A DNA stretch of 64,000 nt from Neotabrizicola shimadae. GTDB taxonomy: Bacteria; Pseudomonadota; Alphaproteobacteria; Rhodobacterales; Rhodobacteraceae. The position numbers and the translations under genes are program-made. The notes under the pieces are model-generated. The model was not told where the DNA came from. It did not search any database and worked only from the letters and a program-made list of their open reading frames with translations. Where the stretch lies: assembly GCF_019623905.1 (NCBI RefSeq), contig NZ_CP069370.1:434001-498000 (forward strand). Direction: 5' to 3'. Positions 34,699 through 45,400 of this stretch are shown here, piece by piece (position 1 is the first letter of the stretch; every line of letters begins with the position of its first letter).

Positions 34699-34785
34699 GT
34701 CACCATCCGTCTCTGGTTCCTGCGCCGGCTTCGGGCTAGGACCTTTGGCGCAGTGATTAGCGCCGGCATGGCAGAAGGGCCAGCG

Positions 34786-35322
34786 ATGGATAAGGCGATG
34801 TGGGTCTTTGGCTATGGTTCCCTGATCTGGGATCCCGGTTTTCCGATCGCCGAGCGTCAGCTTGCCTTTCTTTCGGGCTGGCACCGCAGCTTCTGCATGA
34901 GGTCGATCCATCACCGTGGCAGCGAAGCCGCCCCAGGCCTGGTGCTGGCGCTGGACGAATCTCCCGACGCGCGTTGCGCGGGTGTGGCATTTCGCGTGGC
35001 ACCCGGCGCCGAGGAGTCGACACTGGCCGCCCTGCGCGAGCGCGAACTGATTTCTTCGGCCTATCTGGAACGCAATCTGCCCGTGACGCTTGCCGACGGC
35101 GCAGGCGTGCAGGCGTTGGTCTATGTCATCGACCCGCATCACATCCAGTATTGCGGCGGCCTGCCGCTGGAGGAGCAGGCACAGATCATCGCCACCGCGC
35201 ATGGCGGCCGTGGGCCGAACCGCGACTACCTGTTCGCAACTGCCGCACATCTCGCCGAACTGGGTATCGCCGACCTCGATCTTGACTGGTTGGCCGCACG
35301 GGTGCGCGCGCTGCCGGGCTGA
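34786..35322 (+). CDS. ChaC-like gamma-glutamylcyclotransferase
   Basis: 178 residues from the ATG at 34786, which has AGAAGGG before it; the in-frame ATG at 34768 has none. MWVFGYGSLIWDPGF is the signature substrate loop of the ChaC/GGCT family, and the acidic LRERELISSAYL carries the catalytic Glu. ChaC-type enzymes release 5-oxoproline from glutathione (giving Cys-Gly). It sits divergent to DUF2125 with an 87-base gap. Confidence 0.85.
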   Translation: MDKAMWVFGYGSLIWDPGFPIAERQLAFLSGWHRSFCMRSIHHRGSEAAPGLVLALDESPDARCAGVAFRVAPGAEESTLAALRERELISSAYLERNLPVTLADGAGVQALVYVIDPHHIQYCGGLPLEEQAQIIATAHGGRGPNRDYLFATAAHLAELGIADLDLDWLAARVRALPG

Positions 35323-35397
35323 GCCACCGTTTCCCTTGGCAGGGCCACCCGCCCTGCTATGCTTTCGCCAACCAGAACAGCGGGCAGGCCCCTCTAG

Positions 35398-36579
35398 ATG
35401 AACGCGAACCGGACGGACAAGGCGGCAGAGGCGCGCGAGACCCTTTTCAGCCAGCCGATCCGCCAGATCGTCCTGATGCTGCTCGTCTGCGGCCTTGTCG
35501 GCACCGGGGCCTGGCTGATCCACGGCACGGTCGGTGCTGTGCTGGCCACGAACCCGCTGCTGAACTGGTTCATCGTCGGGGTCTTCCTGTTCGGCGTCGC
35601 CACCTGTTTCTGGCAGGTGTTCATCCTGGCCCAGTCGGTCAGCTGGATCGAGAATTTCGTGAAGCGTCGGCCCGGCTATGAACTGGTCACGCCGCCGCGC
35701 CTGCTCGCCCCGCTCGCCTCGCTTCTGCGGTCGCGCGGCGCACGGATGCAGATGTCCGCCTCGTCCTCGCGCTCGATCCTGGAATCTGTCGAAGCCCGGA
35801 TCGAGGAAGCGCGCGACATTACCCGCTACATCGCCAACCTCCTGGTATTCCTCGGCCTTCTCGGCACGTTCTACGGCCTCGCCACCACGGTGCCGGCTGT
35901 GGTCGAAACCATCCGGTCCGTGGCCCCGAAGGAAGGTGAGACCGGGATCGAGGTGTTCTCGAAACTGATGGGCGGGCTCGAAGGCCAGCTTGGCGGGATG
36001 GGCACGGCCTTTTCCTCATCGCTTCTTGGCCTTGCCGGCTCGCTGGTCATCGGTTTGCTGGAGCTTTTCGCCGGCCACGGCCAGAACCGGTTCTACCGCG
36101 AGCTGGAGGAATGGCTTTCCTCCATCACGCAGCTTGGCTTTGCTTCGTCCGATGGCGAAGGTTCCAGCCCGCTCGGCGGCCTGGTCGAGCACCTGGCCCA
36201 GCAGATGGAAGTGCTGGAAACCCTGACTGCGCAGGCCGATGTCACGCGAGGGCAGATCGACGAACGGCTTTCTGCCCTGTCCCAGGCCTTGGATCGCCTG
36301 AGCGAACGCCTGGCGGCACAATCGGCGCAGGAACAGCTTCTCTTGCGGATCGCGGATGGCCAGGACCGGCTGGTCGCGGCACTGACCGGCCCGGAGAGCT
36401 CGCTGCAGACCGAGGCGGAAAACCGGATGCGGCTGCGGTCCATCGACGTGCAGCTTCTGCGCATTCTGGAGGAAATGTCGGCCGGCCGGCAGGAAGCCGT
36501 GGCCGATCTGCGCGCCGACCTGACGGCCGTCACCGCCGCCATCCGGCAATTGTCGCGCGGCACTGTGGGACGGGGCTAG
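35398..36579 (+). CDS. MotA/TolQ/ExbB-family proton-channel protein with cytoplasmic tail
   Basis: 393 residues. Hydrophobic segments lie at about 22-45, 52-78, 138-165 and 195-222. The last two (NLLVFLGLLGTFYGLATTVP and GGMGTAFSSSLLGLAGSLVI) are the MotA/ExbB channel helices with the conserved Thr/Gly residues. A coiled-coil C-terminal tail of about 170 residues is longer than in ExbB or TolQ. It should form a proton-driven stator with the OmpA-type protein encoded three bases after its stop. The load it drives is unknown; the remaining neighbours are not motility or Ton genes. Confidence 0.85.
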   Translation: MNANRTDKAAEARETLFSQPIRQIVLMLLVCGLVGTGAWLIHGTVGAVLATNPLLNWFIVGVFLFGVATCFWQVFILAQSVSWIENFVKRRPGYELVTPPRLLAPLASLLRSRGARMQMSASSSRSILESVEARIEEARDITRYIANLLVFLGLLGTFYGLATTVPAVVETIRSVAPKEGETGIEVFSKLMGGLEGQLGGMGTAFSSSLLGLAGSLVIGLLELFAGHGQNRFYRELEEWLSSITQLGFASSDGEGSSPLGGLVEHLAQQMEVLETLTAQADVTRGQIDERLSALSQALDRLSERLAAQSAQEQLLLRIADGQDRLVAALTGPESSLQTEAENRMRLRSIDVQLLRILEEMSAGRQEAVADLRADLTAVTAAIRQLSRGTVGRG

Positions 36580-36582
36580 ACC

Positions 36583-38205
36583 ATGGCGCTTGGACGTCGC
36601 CGCGACAGTCACATGATCTGGCCCGGCTTCGTCGATGCCGTGACCACGCTTCTTATGGTCATCCTGTTCGTGTTGACCGTCTTCACCGTGATGCAGTCGG
36701 TGCTGCGCGACGAGATCACCACCAAGGACACCGAGTTGAGTGCGCTGACGGAGCAGGTGGCGCAACTGGCAGATGCGCTTGGCCTGGAACGTACCCGTGC
36801 GGCGCAGTTGGAGACCGAGGTCGGAACGCTGAAGTCCTCGCTCGCCTCGGCCGAGGCCGAAGGCGAAAGGCAGGCCGGGCTGATTTCCACGCTGACCGCT
36901 CAGCTTCAGACGAAAGAGGGCGAGCTTGCCGCCGCCCAAGGCCAGATCGCCAGCTTCGAGGCGCAGGTGGCCAGCCTTCTTGCCGAACGCGACGCGGCGC
37001 GCGGGCGGGTGGGGGAACTCACGGCAACTGTTACCGAACTTGAGGCCGCCAAGGCAAAGGCCCTGACCGAGAAGGAGGCGCTCGACCTCGCGCTGGCCAA
37101 GGCGCGCAGCGAGGTGGATGCCCAGGCCGAGGAAGCGCGCCTCGCCGCCGCCCGCCGAGAGGCGCTGGAGGCGCTGGTGGCGGAGCTTCGCGCGAAGGGT
37201 TCTGCGACCGAGGCCGATCTTGCCGCGGCCAGGGCGCAGCTTTCGGACGAGGAAGCCGCCCGGCTGGTCGATGCCGCAGCGCTGGAGGAATTGCGCAAGA
37301 AGCTGGAAGCCTCGAACACGGAACTCGCCTCGATGACGCTGGCGCTCGAGGAGCAGCGCAGGCAAGCCGAGGAGACCCTGACCCTGCTGGCCGCGGCCCG
37401 GACCGAGGCGGCACAGGCCGCAGCCGCTGCGGGAGACACGGACCGGCAGGCAGCTCTTCTGGCCACGGCCGAAGCGGCGCTGGATGCGGAAAAGGAAAAG
37501 GCACTGAAGGCGCAGCGCGATGTCGAGCTTCTGAACCAGCAGATCGGCGAGTTGCGCGCGCAGCTTGCCTCGCTTCAGGCGCTGCTCGATGCCTCGGCCG
37601 CCGCAGATGTTGCGGCCAAGGTGCAGATCGAAACGCTTGGCAGCCAGCTGAACGCCGCACTGGCCCAGGTGGCCGCCGAACAGAAGAAGCGCGCCGAGGC
37701 GGAAGAGGCAGAGCGCAAGCGGCTGGAGGCAGAGAACCTGGACCTTGCCAAGTACCGGTCCGAGTTCTTCGGCCAGTTGGGCGAGCTTCTGTCTGGCCGG
37801 GATGGTGTCCGCGTCGTCGGCGACCGCTTTGTGTTTTCCTCGGAGGTGCTGTTCCAGCCCGGTTCGGCCGATCTTGCGCCGGAAGGGCAGGCGCAGATCG
37901 CCGGAGTTGTACAGATCCTGAAAGAGGTGATGCAGGATATCCCGCCTTCGATCGACTGGATCATCCGGGTGGACGGCCACACCGATAACGTGCCCTTGTC
38001 CGGCACCGGCGAGTTCAAGGACAACTGGCAACTCAGCCAGGCGCGCTCTCTGTCCGTGGTGCGCTATATGATCGACGTGTTGGGCTTCCCTCCCGACCGG
38101 CTGGCCGCCACCGGCTTTGGCCAGTATCGACCCGTGGCCGAGGGCGATAGTGAGGCCGCCCGCGCCCAGAACCGCCGGATCGAGTTGAAGCTGACCGAAC
38201 GCTGA
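36583..38205 (+). CDS. OmpA/MotB-like stator subunit with a very long periplasmic coiled coil
   Basis: 540 residues. One transmembrane helix (about 13-37; FVDAVTTLLMVILFVLTVFT, whose Asp fits the MotB proton-site position) is followed by a coiled coil of about 350 residues rich in Ala/Glu/Leu/Gln (40-395). The OmpA-type peptidoglycan-binding domain ends it (about 405-540; VDGHTDNVPLSG, NWQLSQARSLSVV, ARAQNRRIEL). The coiled coil would span tens of nanometres, far longer than in MotB. With the ExbB-like partner it makes a stator-like pair of unstated function. Confidence 0.85.
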   Translation: MALGRRRDSHMIWPGFVDAVTTLLMVILFVLTVFTVMQSVLRDEITTKDTELSALTEQVAQLADALGLERTRAAQLETEVGTLKSSLASAEAEGERQAGLISTLTAQLQTKEGELAAAQGQIASFEAQVASLLAERDAARGRVGELTATVTELEAAKAKALTEKEALDLALAKARSEVDAQAEEARLAAARREALEALVAELRAKGSATEADLAAARAQLSDEEAARLVDAAALEELRKKLEASNTELASMTLALEEQRRQAEETLTLLAAARTEAAQAAAAAGDTDRQAALLATAEAALDAEKEKALKAQRDVELLNQQIGELRAQLASLQALLDASAAADVAAKVQIETLGSQLNAALAQVAAEQKKRAEAEEAERKRLEAENLDLAKYRSEFFGQLGELLSGRDGVRVVGDRFVFSSEVLFQPGSADLAPEGQAQIAGVVQILKEVMQDIPPSIDWIIRVDGHTDNVPLSGTGEFKDNWQLSQARSLSVVRYMIDVLGFPPDRLAATGFGQYRPVAEGDSEAARAQNRRIELKLTER

Positions 38206-38333
38206 CGTGCCCTTCGGCTTTGCAGAAGGCTTCGAGAGCGCGTCGATCGGCGATTACTGGCCTGAACAGCGCACCCGCCTCTTTCACAAGAAGGTTTTCG
38301 GCGCTATGTTTTCTATGGAAACGGGGGGTGGCG

Positions 38334-38714
38334 ATGGGTCCTGTCCGCGCTGTATCGCCTGCCGCAGAGGCCGGCGCTGTCCTGACGAAGGCCGCTGTGC
38401 GAGCCGCAGATCGGCTTGGCTTGACCGGCCGTCAATTGGCCGGGATCGTCGGCGTATCCGAGGCAACCGTTTCCCGCTGGAGGCGCGGCGAAAGCCTTCT
38501 GGAGCCGGCGACGAAATCCTTCGAGCTTGCCGCCCTTCTGGTCAGGGTGTTCCGCTCGCTTGATGCGATTACCGGCGGTGACGAGGTGGTTTCACGCCGA
38601 TGGCTTCAGGCGCCCAACCTGGCCCTGGCGGCGCGACCGATCGAACGCATGGCACAGGTGCAGGGGTTGGTCGATGTCGCTACCTATCTGGACGGCCGCC
38701 GCGCTCCGCTCTGA
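38334..38714 (+). CDS. Xre/MbcA/ParS-type antitoxin
   Basis: 126 residues from the ATG at 38334 (GGGGGGTGGCG before it). A helix-turn-helix (LTGRQLAGIVGVSEATVSRWRRGE, about 32-55) is followed by the DUF2384-type C-terminal domain (ELAALLVRVFRSLDAITGGDE... SRRWLQAPNLALAARPIERM) that binds RES toxins. Its last 41 bases overlap the toxin gene. It should neutralise the RES toxin and autorepress the operon. The longer frame from 38220 adds an arginine-rich start that looks like a leader. Confidence 0.85.
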   Translation: MGPVRAVSPAAEAGAVLTKAAVRAADRLGLTGRQLAGIVGVSEATVSRWRRGESLLEPATKSFELAALLVRVFRSLDAITGGDEVVSRRWLQAPNLALAARPIERMAQVQGLVDVATYLDGRRAPL

Positions 38715-39450
38715 GTCGCGCAGCTATTCCGGTCACGCATGGCGGCTTGTCGAGGCGCAACACCGGGTGTCGACGCTGAAACTGGTGGACAGTCTGGCAG
38801 AACAGCTTGCGCTGGAAGACATTCTGGAGGCGAGCAAGCCCCCGCTCCCCGAGGAATGCCGACATCTTGACTATTTGCTGGCGACCCCTTTCCGCTATCG
38901 CCCTTATCCCGCGGGCTCACGGTTCCGCAGGGCCGGGCTCAGCAAAGGCGTCTGGTACGGGGCGGAATCGCCAGAGACCGCGGCGGCCGAGATGGTCTTC
39001 TATCGGTTCCTATTCTATGCCGAGAGTCCGGATACGCCCTTTCCCGACGATGCTGCCGAGTATACGGCCTTCTCGGCCCAGGTGGCGTCACCCGTGTCGC
39101 TTGACCTGACGGTCGGCGCCCTGGCCAAGGATCAGTCGAACTGGGCCGATCCGGTGGTCTACGATGCGTGCCAGGCGCTGGCCGACGAGGCCCGGTCCCT
39201 CGGGGTGGAACTGATCCGCTATAAGTCCGTGCGCGACCCAGAGTGTCGGGCGAACCTTGCGGTATTGAGCTGCCGTGCCTTCGCGTCACCCCTGCCTCTG
39301 GAGCGCCAGACCTGGCGCATCCGGCTCAGCCCCGGCGGCGCTCAGGCGCTGCGCGAGCACCCACGGCTTGGGATCGAATTCGGGCGAGAGGCCTTTGCCG
39401 CCGACCCGCGGCTTGCCGGCATGACCTGGAGCCGACCGCGAGCAAAATGA
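38674..39450 (+). CDS. RES-domain toxin
   Basis: 258 residues from an ATG at 38674 inside the antitoxin gene. RES hallmarks visible are Arg residues near the start (HAWRLVEAQHRVSTLKLVDS), then GSRFRRAGLSKGVWYGAESPETAAAEM with the conserved Tyr and Glu, and a C-terminal Ser-containing stretch. RES toxins degrade NAD+. The family is usually about 150-230 residues, so this copy is somewhat long. Overlap with the antitoxin couples their expression. Confidence 0.83.
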   Translation: MSLPIWTAAALRSESRSYSGHAWRLVEAQHRVSTLKLVDSLAEQLALEDILEASKPPLPEECRHLDYLLATPFRYRPYPAGSRFRRAGLSKGVWYGAESPETAAAEMVFYRFLFYAESPDTPFPDDAAEYTAFSAQVASPVSLDLTVGALAKDQSNWADPVVYDACQALADEARSLGVELIRYKSVRDPECRANLAVLSCRAFASPLPLERQTWRIRLSPGGAQALREHPRLGIEFGREAFAADPRLAGMTWSRPRAK

Positions 39451-39492
39451 CGGGACGGTCGCCATTTATCCAATCTCTTCAAGCGCCGAAGA

Positions 39493-42400
39493 TCAGAAGG
39501 AATAGTTCAGCAGCACCTGCGCAGAGTAAGAGGTCTGGTCGTCGGACACCAGCGCATCAGCCGAGGCGCGAAGGGCGAGGCTGTCCGATATCGACAGGTC
39601 AACTGCCGCCCCCAGATCGCCGAACAGGTTCGTCTGGCTGTTCCTGATCACAAAGGTTGGGCCCGAAGTACCGACCCCGACGAAGGAGGCATCGACGGAC
39701 GGATCTTGCCCGACAAGGCCCAGAACCCCCGCCCGCAGCGAGAATTGGCCGGTCATCCCGTCCTGAAGGAAGCTGGTCCCGAAGGTCACGAAGGGGTTGA
39801 TGCTGACGGTCGTCTGCTCCAGTTCGGAAACGGACATGTTGAAGCCGTCGGCGCCCTGCTCGACGAAGCTGTCCTGCCGAAGCGAGGTCAGACCGATGTC
39901 GAGCGTGGGATCGATGAACCCGCCTCCCTGGTTGAACCTGCTGTTGGCCCGCACATGTGCGGCCAGCCATGTCCCGTCCGGAGCGCCCGTTGCGGTGAAG
40001 TCGTCGCCGCCTACGGTGAAGCTGCGGCTGATCGTGGATGAGTAGTTCCCGCCTTCCAGCGAACCGGCAAGTGTCATGAAACCCAGATCGGATTTCAGCA
40101 TGGCACCTGCCATGAAGCGGGAAACCGAGCCGGTGCCGTTGCCAAGGGTCAGGTCACCCGATTCGTAATCCAGTGCCCCGCCCAGGGTCATGTCGCCGTT
40201 GAACTCGGTCTGAATTCCGAGGGACAGTCCCAGTACCTGTTCGGTGTAGGTGGGACCTGCTGCACTGGGATCATAGTCCAGCCCGCGGCCATAGAAGCGT
40301 CCCCAGGTGCAGTAGGTGTCCTGTTCCAGCTTTGACGCGCCCGCCAGGCCGGTCGCACCGCACCCGTGCAGATCCTTCGAGAAGGCCAGACTGCCCAGCA
40401 AGGTTGCGTCCGGAACGGCCAAGGCTTCATCGGCGATATAGTCTTCATAGCTCTCAAGAAGGCTCGCCATGTCGGGAATCGCCAGCACGTCTTCGGCAAG
40501 CGACGAGATGAAGGCATCGTCCACGCCCTCGATGGGCGTAAAGAACAGCCGGTCCAGGTAGTCTCCGAAGCTGCGGTGGTTGGAGTTGACGCGCGAGAGA
40601 AGCTGCGCCGGTGCCCCCGGCAGGTTCCAGGGCGTGGTGGAGATGGAATAGTCCAGCACAAGCGTGGTGGTGCCGCTGGTCACGGTGGAACTTGTCGACA
40701 GGCTGTAGTCGACCGTCGCGGTATCCTGCACCGTGAAGTCGGAAGCCGCGAAGTTGTAGTCACTGTCCATCACGTAGGCCGTGCCCGACCTCAAGGCCTT
40801 CCCCGGTTGCGAAATCAGCATGCTGGGGGCGACGATCGCGGCCTCGATCTGCAAGATGCCGTCGCCGGGTGCAAAGGTGCCTGGCACGAGTGAAAGCATG
40901 TCAGAGGCAACGATACCGCTTCCGACCTCATCGCTCGCATCCAGATCCGGCTGATAGGTGGACCCAGAGCCAAGCAGGATCATCTGACCCGCCTGAATGG
41001 TGGTGTCGGCAATGGTCCCCTGCGCGCCCGGCGATATCGTGCCAGACGAAACGAAGGATCCCGCGGCTCCTGGCAAGTTGATCAGGCTGCCGGTGTTCAG
41101 CGTCGCGCCAACATTGTTGTCCAGCGAAAGGAACCCGTACGTTCCGCCCACGCTGCCCGCCTCCCCAGAGATCGAGCCGGTGATCGTGCCGTAGTTCTGG
41201 ATCTGGAAGCTGTTGTCGGACTTGACGTAGATCGCATTGCTGGCCGCGTTTCCGCCAATGATCGTGCCGGCATTCGTCAGCGTCGAGGTTTCGCTGCCGT
41301 TCAGCACCAGCACGGTTTCAGCCCCGTTTGCGCCGGTCTGAAGGGTCACGCCCTGGTTGATGTTGATGTTGACCGTGCCCGTCGCCTGGTTCTTGTAGCT
41401 GTCGCTCGACACCAGTATGGCGCGGCCGCCTGACCCGCTGGCGGTGATGTTCGCGTTCGCGTTCACTGTTACGGTGCCGCTCTGATCCGAGGAATTGGCG
41501 CCACCGGCGCTCAACGCCACGATGCCTACCGAGCCCTGGCCCTGAACCTCGATCGGGGCGGCATTCGTCACAGTCACATTGCCGCCATTGCCGGCAGCGA
41601 CCCCGCTGCCGACATAGATCGTTGTCCTGGCGTCGCTTGCCACAGCGGCGATGCCACCCGACCCGCCCACCGACTGGGCGATGATCCCGGGGGAAGATGT
41701 TCCCGTTGTCAGGATCGCACCGCCACTGGCAACGTTGACTTCGCCGCCGTCACCGCCTTGGCCGGGCGTCTTTGAAACCGCGACACCAGCGCCGATGTTC
41801 AGGGACTCGTGCGGGTCCGAGAAGGCCTGCCCAACGTCGCCGGCCGTTCCGCCGCCGCCACCCACCGATTGGGCGAAGATTCCGGTGCCGCTGAAGCCCG
41901 AGGTATTGGTGATGGTTGCCGTATTGTTTACCGTGACCGCGCCACCCTGACCGCCGCCACCGCCCGAATTGCCAACCGTGACAACGGCCGTAAAGCTGGA
42001 TGATCCGGCGCCGCCGTCTCCCCCGCCGCCGCCCACCGATTGCGCAAATATACCGGTGCCTCCTGCAAGGAAGCTGAGGGCGCCACGTGCCCCCCCCGAA
42101 AAGCCGGTGTACTTGGTCACGTAAGACGCGTCGGGTCCCGCGATGGTGATGGCGCCGCTGTTGGTTATTGTGACAGCCCCGCCATTGCCGCCGCCCGCAC
42201 CGGTGCCACCCACCGCGATGTCGACGCTGGTGAACGAGGGAAGCAGATTGCCCGGCAGGTCGGCAATCGTGTTGGCCAGGGTGTTTGTCGTCCAGGCCTC
42301 AATGCCCAGGGCGCCTTCGCCCCCATTGCCGCCGCCGCCGCCGACAGACTGGGCATAGATCCCGTGGCTGAGCTGCCCGGCCGTTGAAAGAGCACCGCTG

Positions 42401-45400
42401 TTGTTCACGGCGACTGTGTCGCCGTCCCCGCCGGCCGCGCCGTTGCCGCCAAGTTCGACCGTCATGTTGATGCCGATATTGGCGGCCTGTTCCTTGTTCG
42501 GGTCAAGCTTGCTGTCGCAGACGTACTCGCTCACAGACGGGTTGTTGCAGATGTCGCTCACGGCAAAAGACGTGGCCGAACTCGTGCCGCCGTCCCCGCC
42601 GCCGCCGCCCACCGACTGCGCAAAGATCGCCCGCGACCGGGTTCCTGTCGTTGTGACATTCCCGGTGTTCGTCACCTGAACGGTGCTGCTGTTCGCCCCC
42701 TCACCCCCGTCGCCGCCGCCGCCGACCTTCACGCCGACCGTGATCTGGGTTTCGGGATTGTCGGATGAAAACGGGCTGCTGAGGTTCAGCGCAAGGTAGC
42801 CGGCATTGCCGCCGCGCCCGCCTCCGCCGCCCACCGATTGCGCATAGATCGCGTCAGACCCGCTCGCCTTGGTGATGACCGTTCCCTGGTTGTTCAGGAC
42901 CACGGCAGCGCCAGCACCGCCGCCGCCACCCCCGCCGCCGATATTGGCATCGACCTCGAACTTCGACGAGGCGACGACCTGAGCCAGTGCCGTATAGCTT
43001 GATCCACCGTTGCCGCCGTTGCCGCCCACGGACTGAGCGAAGAGGCCGACCGACATGAAACTTTCGGTGGTGACTGCCCCGGTGTTGGTCAAATCGACTT
43101 CAGAGCCTTCGGCGCCGAAACCGCCATCAGCGCCGACATCGACATTCACGTTCACCGCGTCAGGCGAGTTCACATCGACGTTGAAAGCATAGGCGCTGCC
43201 GCCGTCGCCGCCGTTGCCGCCCACGCTTTGCGCAAGAATGCCGAAGCTCATCAGGTTGGACGTGGTGATCGCCGCGCTGTTCTGGACCGTGACCTTCGCC
43301 GACCGCCCGCCCGGCGCTCCGCCGCCGCCGACAGTAATACCCAACTGGCCCGAAATGCCGCCGCTCGCCTCATCCCCGACATTGATCGAGGCTTCGCCGG
43401 CAAATCCCCCCGCGCCACCGCCTCCGCCCATGCTTTGTGCCACAATGCCGTGCGAGACGATGCCGCTGGTCGTGATGGCAGCGCCGCTGTCCTTTGTCAC
43501 CACGTCCACGGTCCCGGCGATCCCGCCATTGCCGCCCGCCCCACCGATCAGCACCGTGGCATTGCCGATGTCGCCAAGATTGGCCGCCACCGTCCCAAGC
43601 GCCCGCCCGCCATCGCCGCCGATCGACTGCGCGATCAGGCCGGCTGACAGATCGCCCGCCGTCGTGATGCTGTTGGCGGTGGTGACCGCGACATTGCCCG
43701 CCGTTCCTCCGGCGCCCCCTTGACCGCCAACCGCGATGGTGATGCTGCCCACCGTTCCCACGTTTGCGGTTGCGTCAGCGGCGATATGCGTGCCCGCTGA
43801 GCCACCCTTGCCGCCGGTTGAGGCTGCATAGATCCCGTCGGACTGGTGGCCCACCGTCTGGATGTCGCCGGCAGTGGAAACGGTCACCGCGCCCCCGCTG
43901 CCCCCCCCGCCGCCCGATGCGCCAATGGTAACATCGACATCGCCGACCGAAGCGACATTCGAATTCACGATGGATCCGGCCGAGCCGCCGCCTCCTCCGG
44001 CGCTGACCGCCGAAATCCCGGAAGACATCACACCCTTGGTAGAGATCGCGCCCTGCGCGGTGACGCTGACGGCGCTCGCATTGCCGGCATTGCCGCCCGC
44101 AGCGCCCACCGACGCACCGATCGAGCCCAAGGTCAGGGTGGTCGCGTTGACGATATTGCTGCCGTGGCCGCCCCCGCCACCGGTGGAATGGGCGATGATC
44201 CCCGCGGAATGATCGCCCGCGGTCGACAGGTTGCCGTTCGCCGTCACGGTCACGGGGCCATTGACATTGCCGCCTTTCCCGCCCCGCCCGCCGATGCTCA
44301 CATTCACTGCGGCGAGGTCTACTCCGGTGGCCGAGACGAGCGTGCCCGAATGTCCTCCACCGCCGCCCGTGGCCAGTGCGGCGATGGCTGAGGCATGGGC
44401 GCCGCCCGTTGCTATGCCCCCGCCTGCGGCAACGCTGACCCCGCCTGCGCTGCCGCCATTGCCGCCCCAACCGCCGATGGTCGCCGACACGCTGATGCCG
44501 CCCGGCATACCGGCCGTCACCACGCTCGAAGCGTTCCCGCCCCCGCCGCCGATGGACTGGGCGAGGATGCCGTCCGAATGGGCGCCCATCGTCGAGATGC
44601 CGCCCGCAATGCTTACGGTGACGTCGTCCGCACTGCCGCCCGTGCCGGCTGTGCCACCGACTGTGTGGCTGAAGCCGGTCAGAATTCCGCCCGTGGCCGC
44701 GCTGCCACCTGACCCGCCGCCGCCACCAATGGATTGAGCGAGGATCCCGCGCGACCGGTCGCCCGTCGTGCGGATCAGGTCGCTTGCGCCGGCTAGCTGC
44801 ACAACGCTGACTGTGCTGCCGGTGCCGCCCTTTCCGCCCGTGCCCCCCACCGCATTCTCGTAGATCACTCCTGCGGCGACTGCGTTGGCGCCATCACCGC
44901 CCCCGCCGCCGACCGACAAGGCATGGATGCCATCGGCATCGCCGCCGCCGGTCGTGATGGCCCCTCCATAGGTCACCGCAACGGCACCGCCGTCCCCGCC
45001 ACCACCGCCGGTCTTCCCCCCGATGGAGAAGAGCCCCACGGCAGAGGATGCTGACCCGCCACCGCCGCCGATGCTGCTTGCAAGGATACCGTCCGACTGT
45101 CCGCCCGAAGTGGTGATGTCAGACAGACCATAGACCGTGACCGACTGGCCGTTGCCTCCGGTGCCCCCGGCCGCGCCGATCGTCGAGATGCCGGTGTTGG
45201 GCCCGCCGCTGCCACCGCCGCCGCCCACGCTGCTGGCAAAGATCGCGCGCGAAAAGCTGCCAAAGGTGGCAATTCCGGCGCCGCTGACCGTCAGTTCCAC
45301 CGCCCCGCCACTGCCGCCGGCAAGGTTCGCGCCGCCCAATCCGCTCAGCCCAAGGCTCTGAAACGCCTTGCCGCCGCCACCGCCGACCGACTGGGCGGTT

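Noticed and set aside
35398-38205. Zorya defence system
   Set aside because: Only a ZorA/ZorB-like pair is present. No ZorC, ZorD or ZorE follows; the next genes are an Xre-RES pair.
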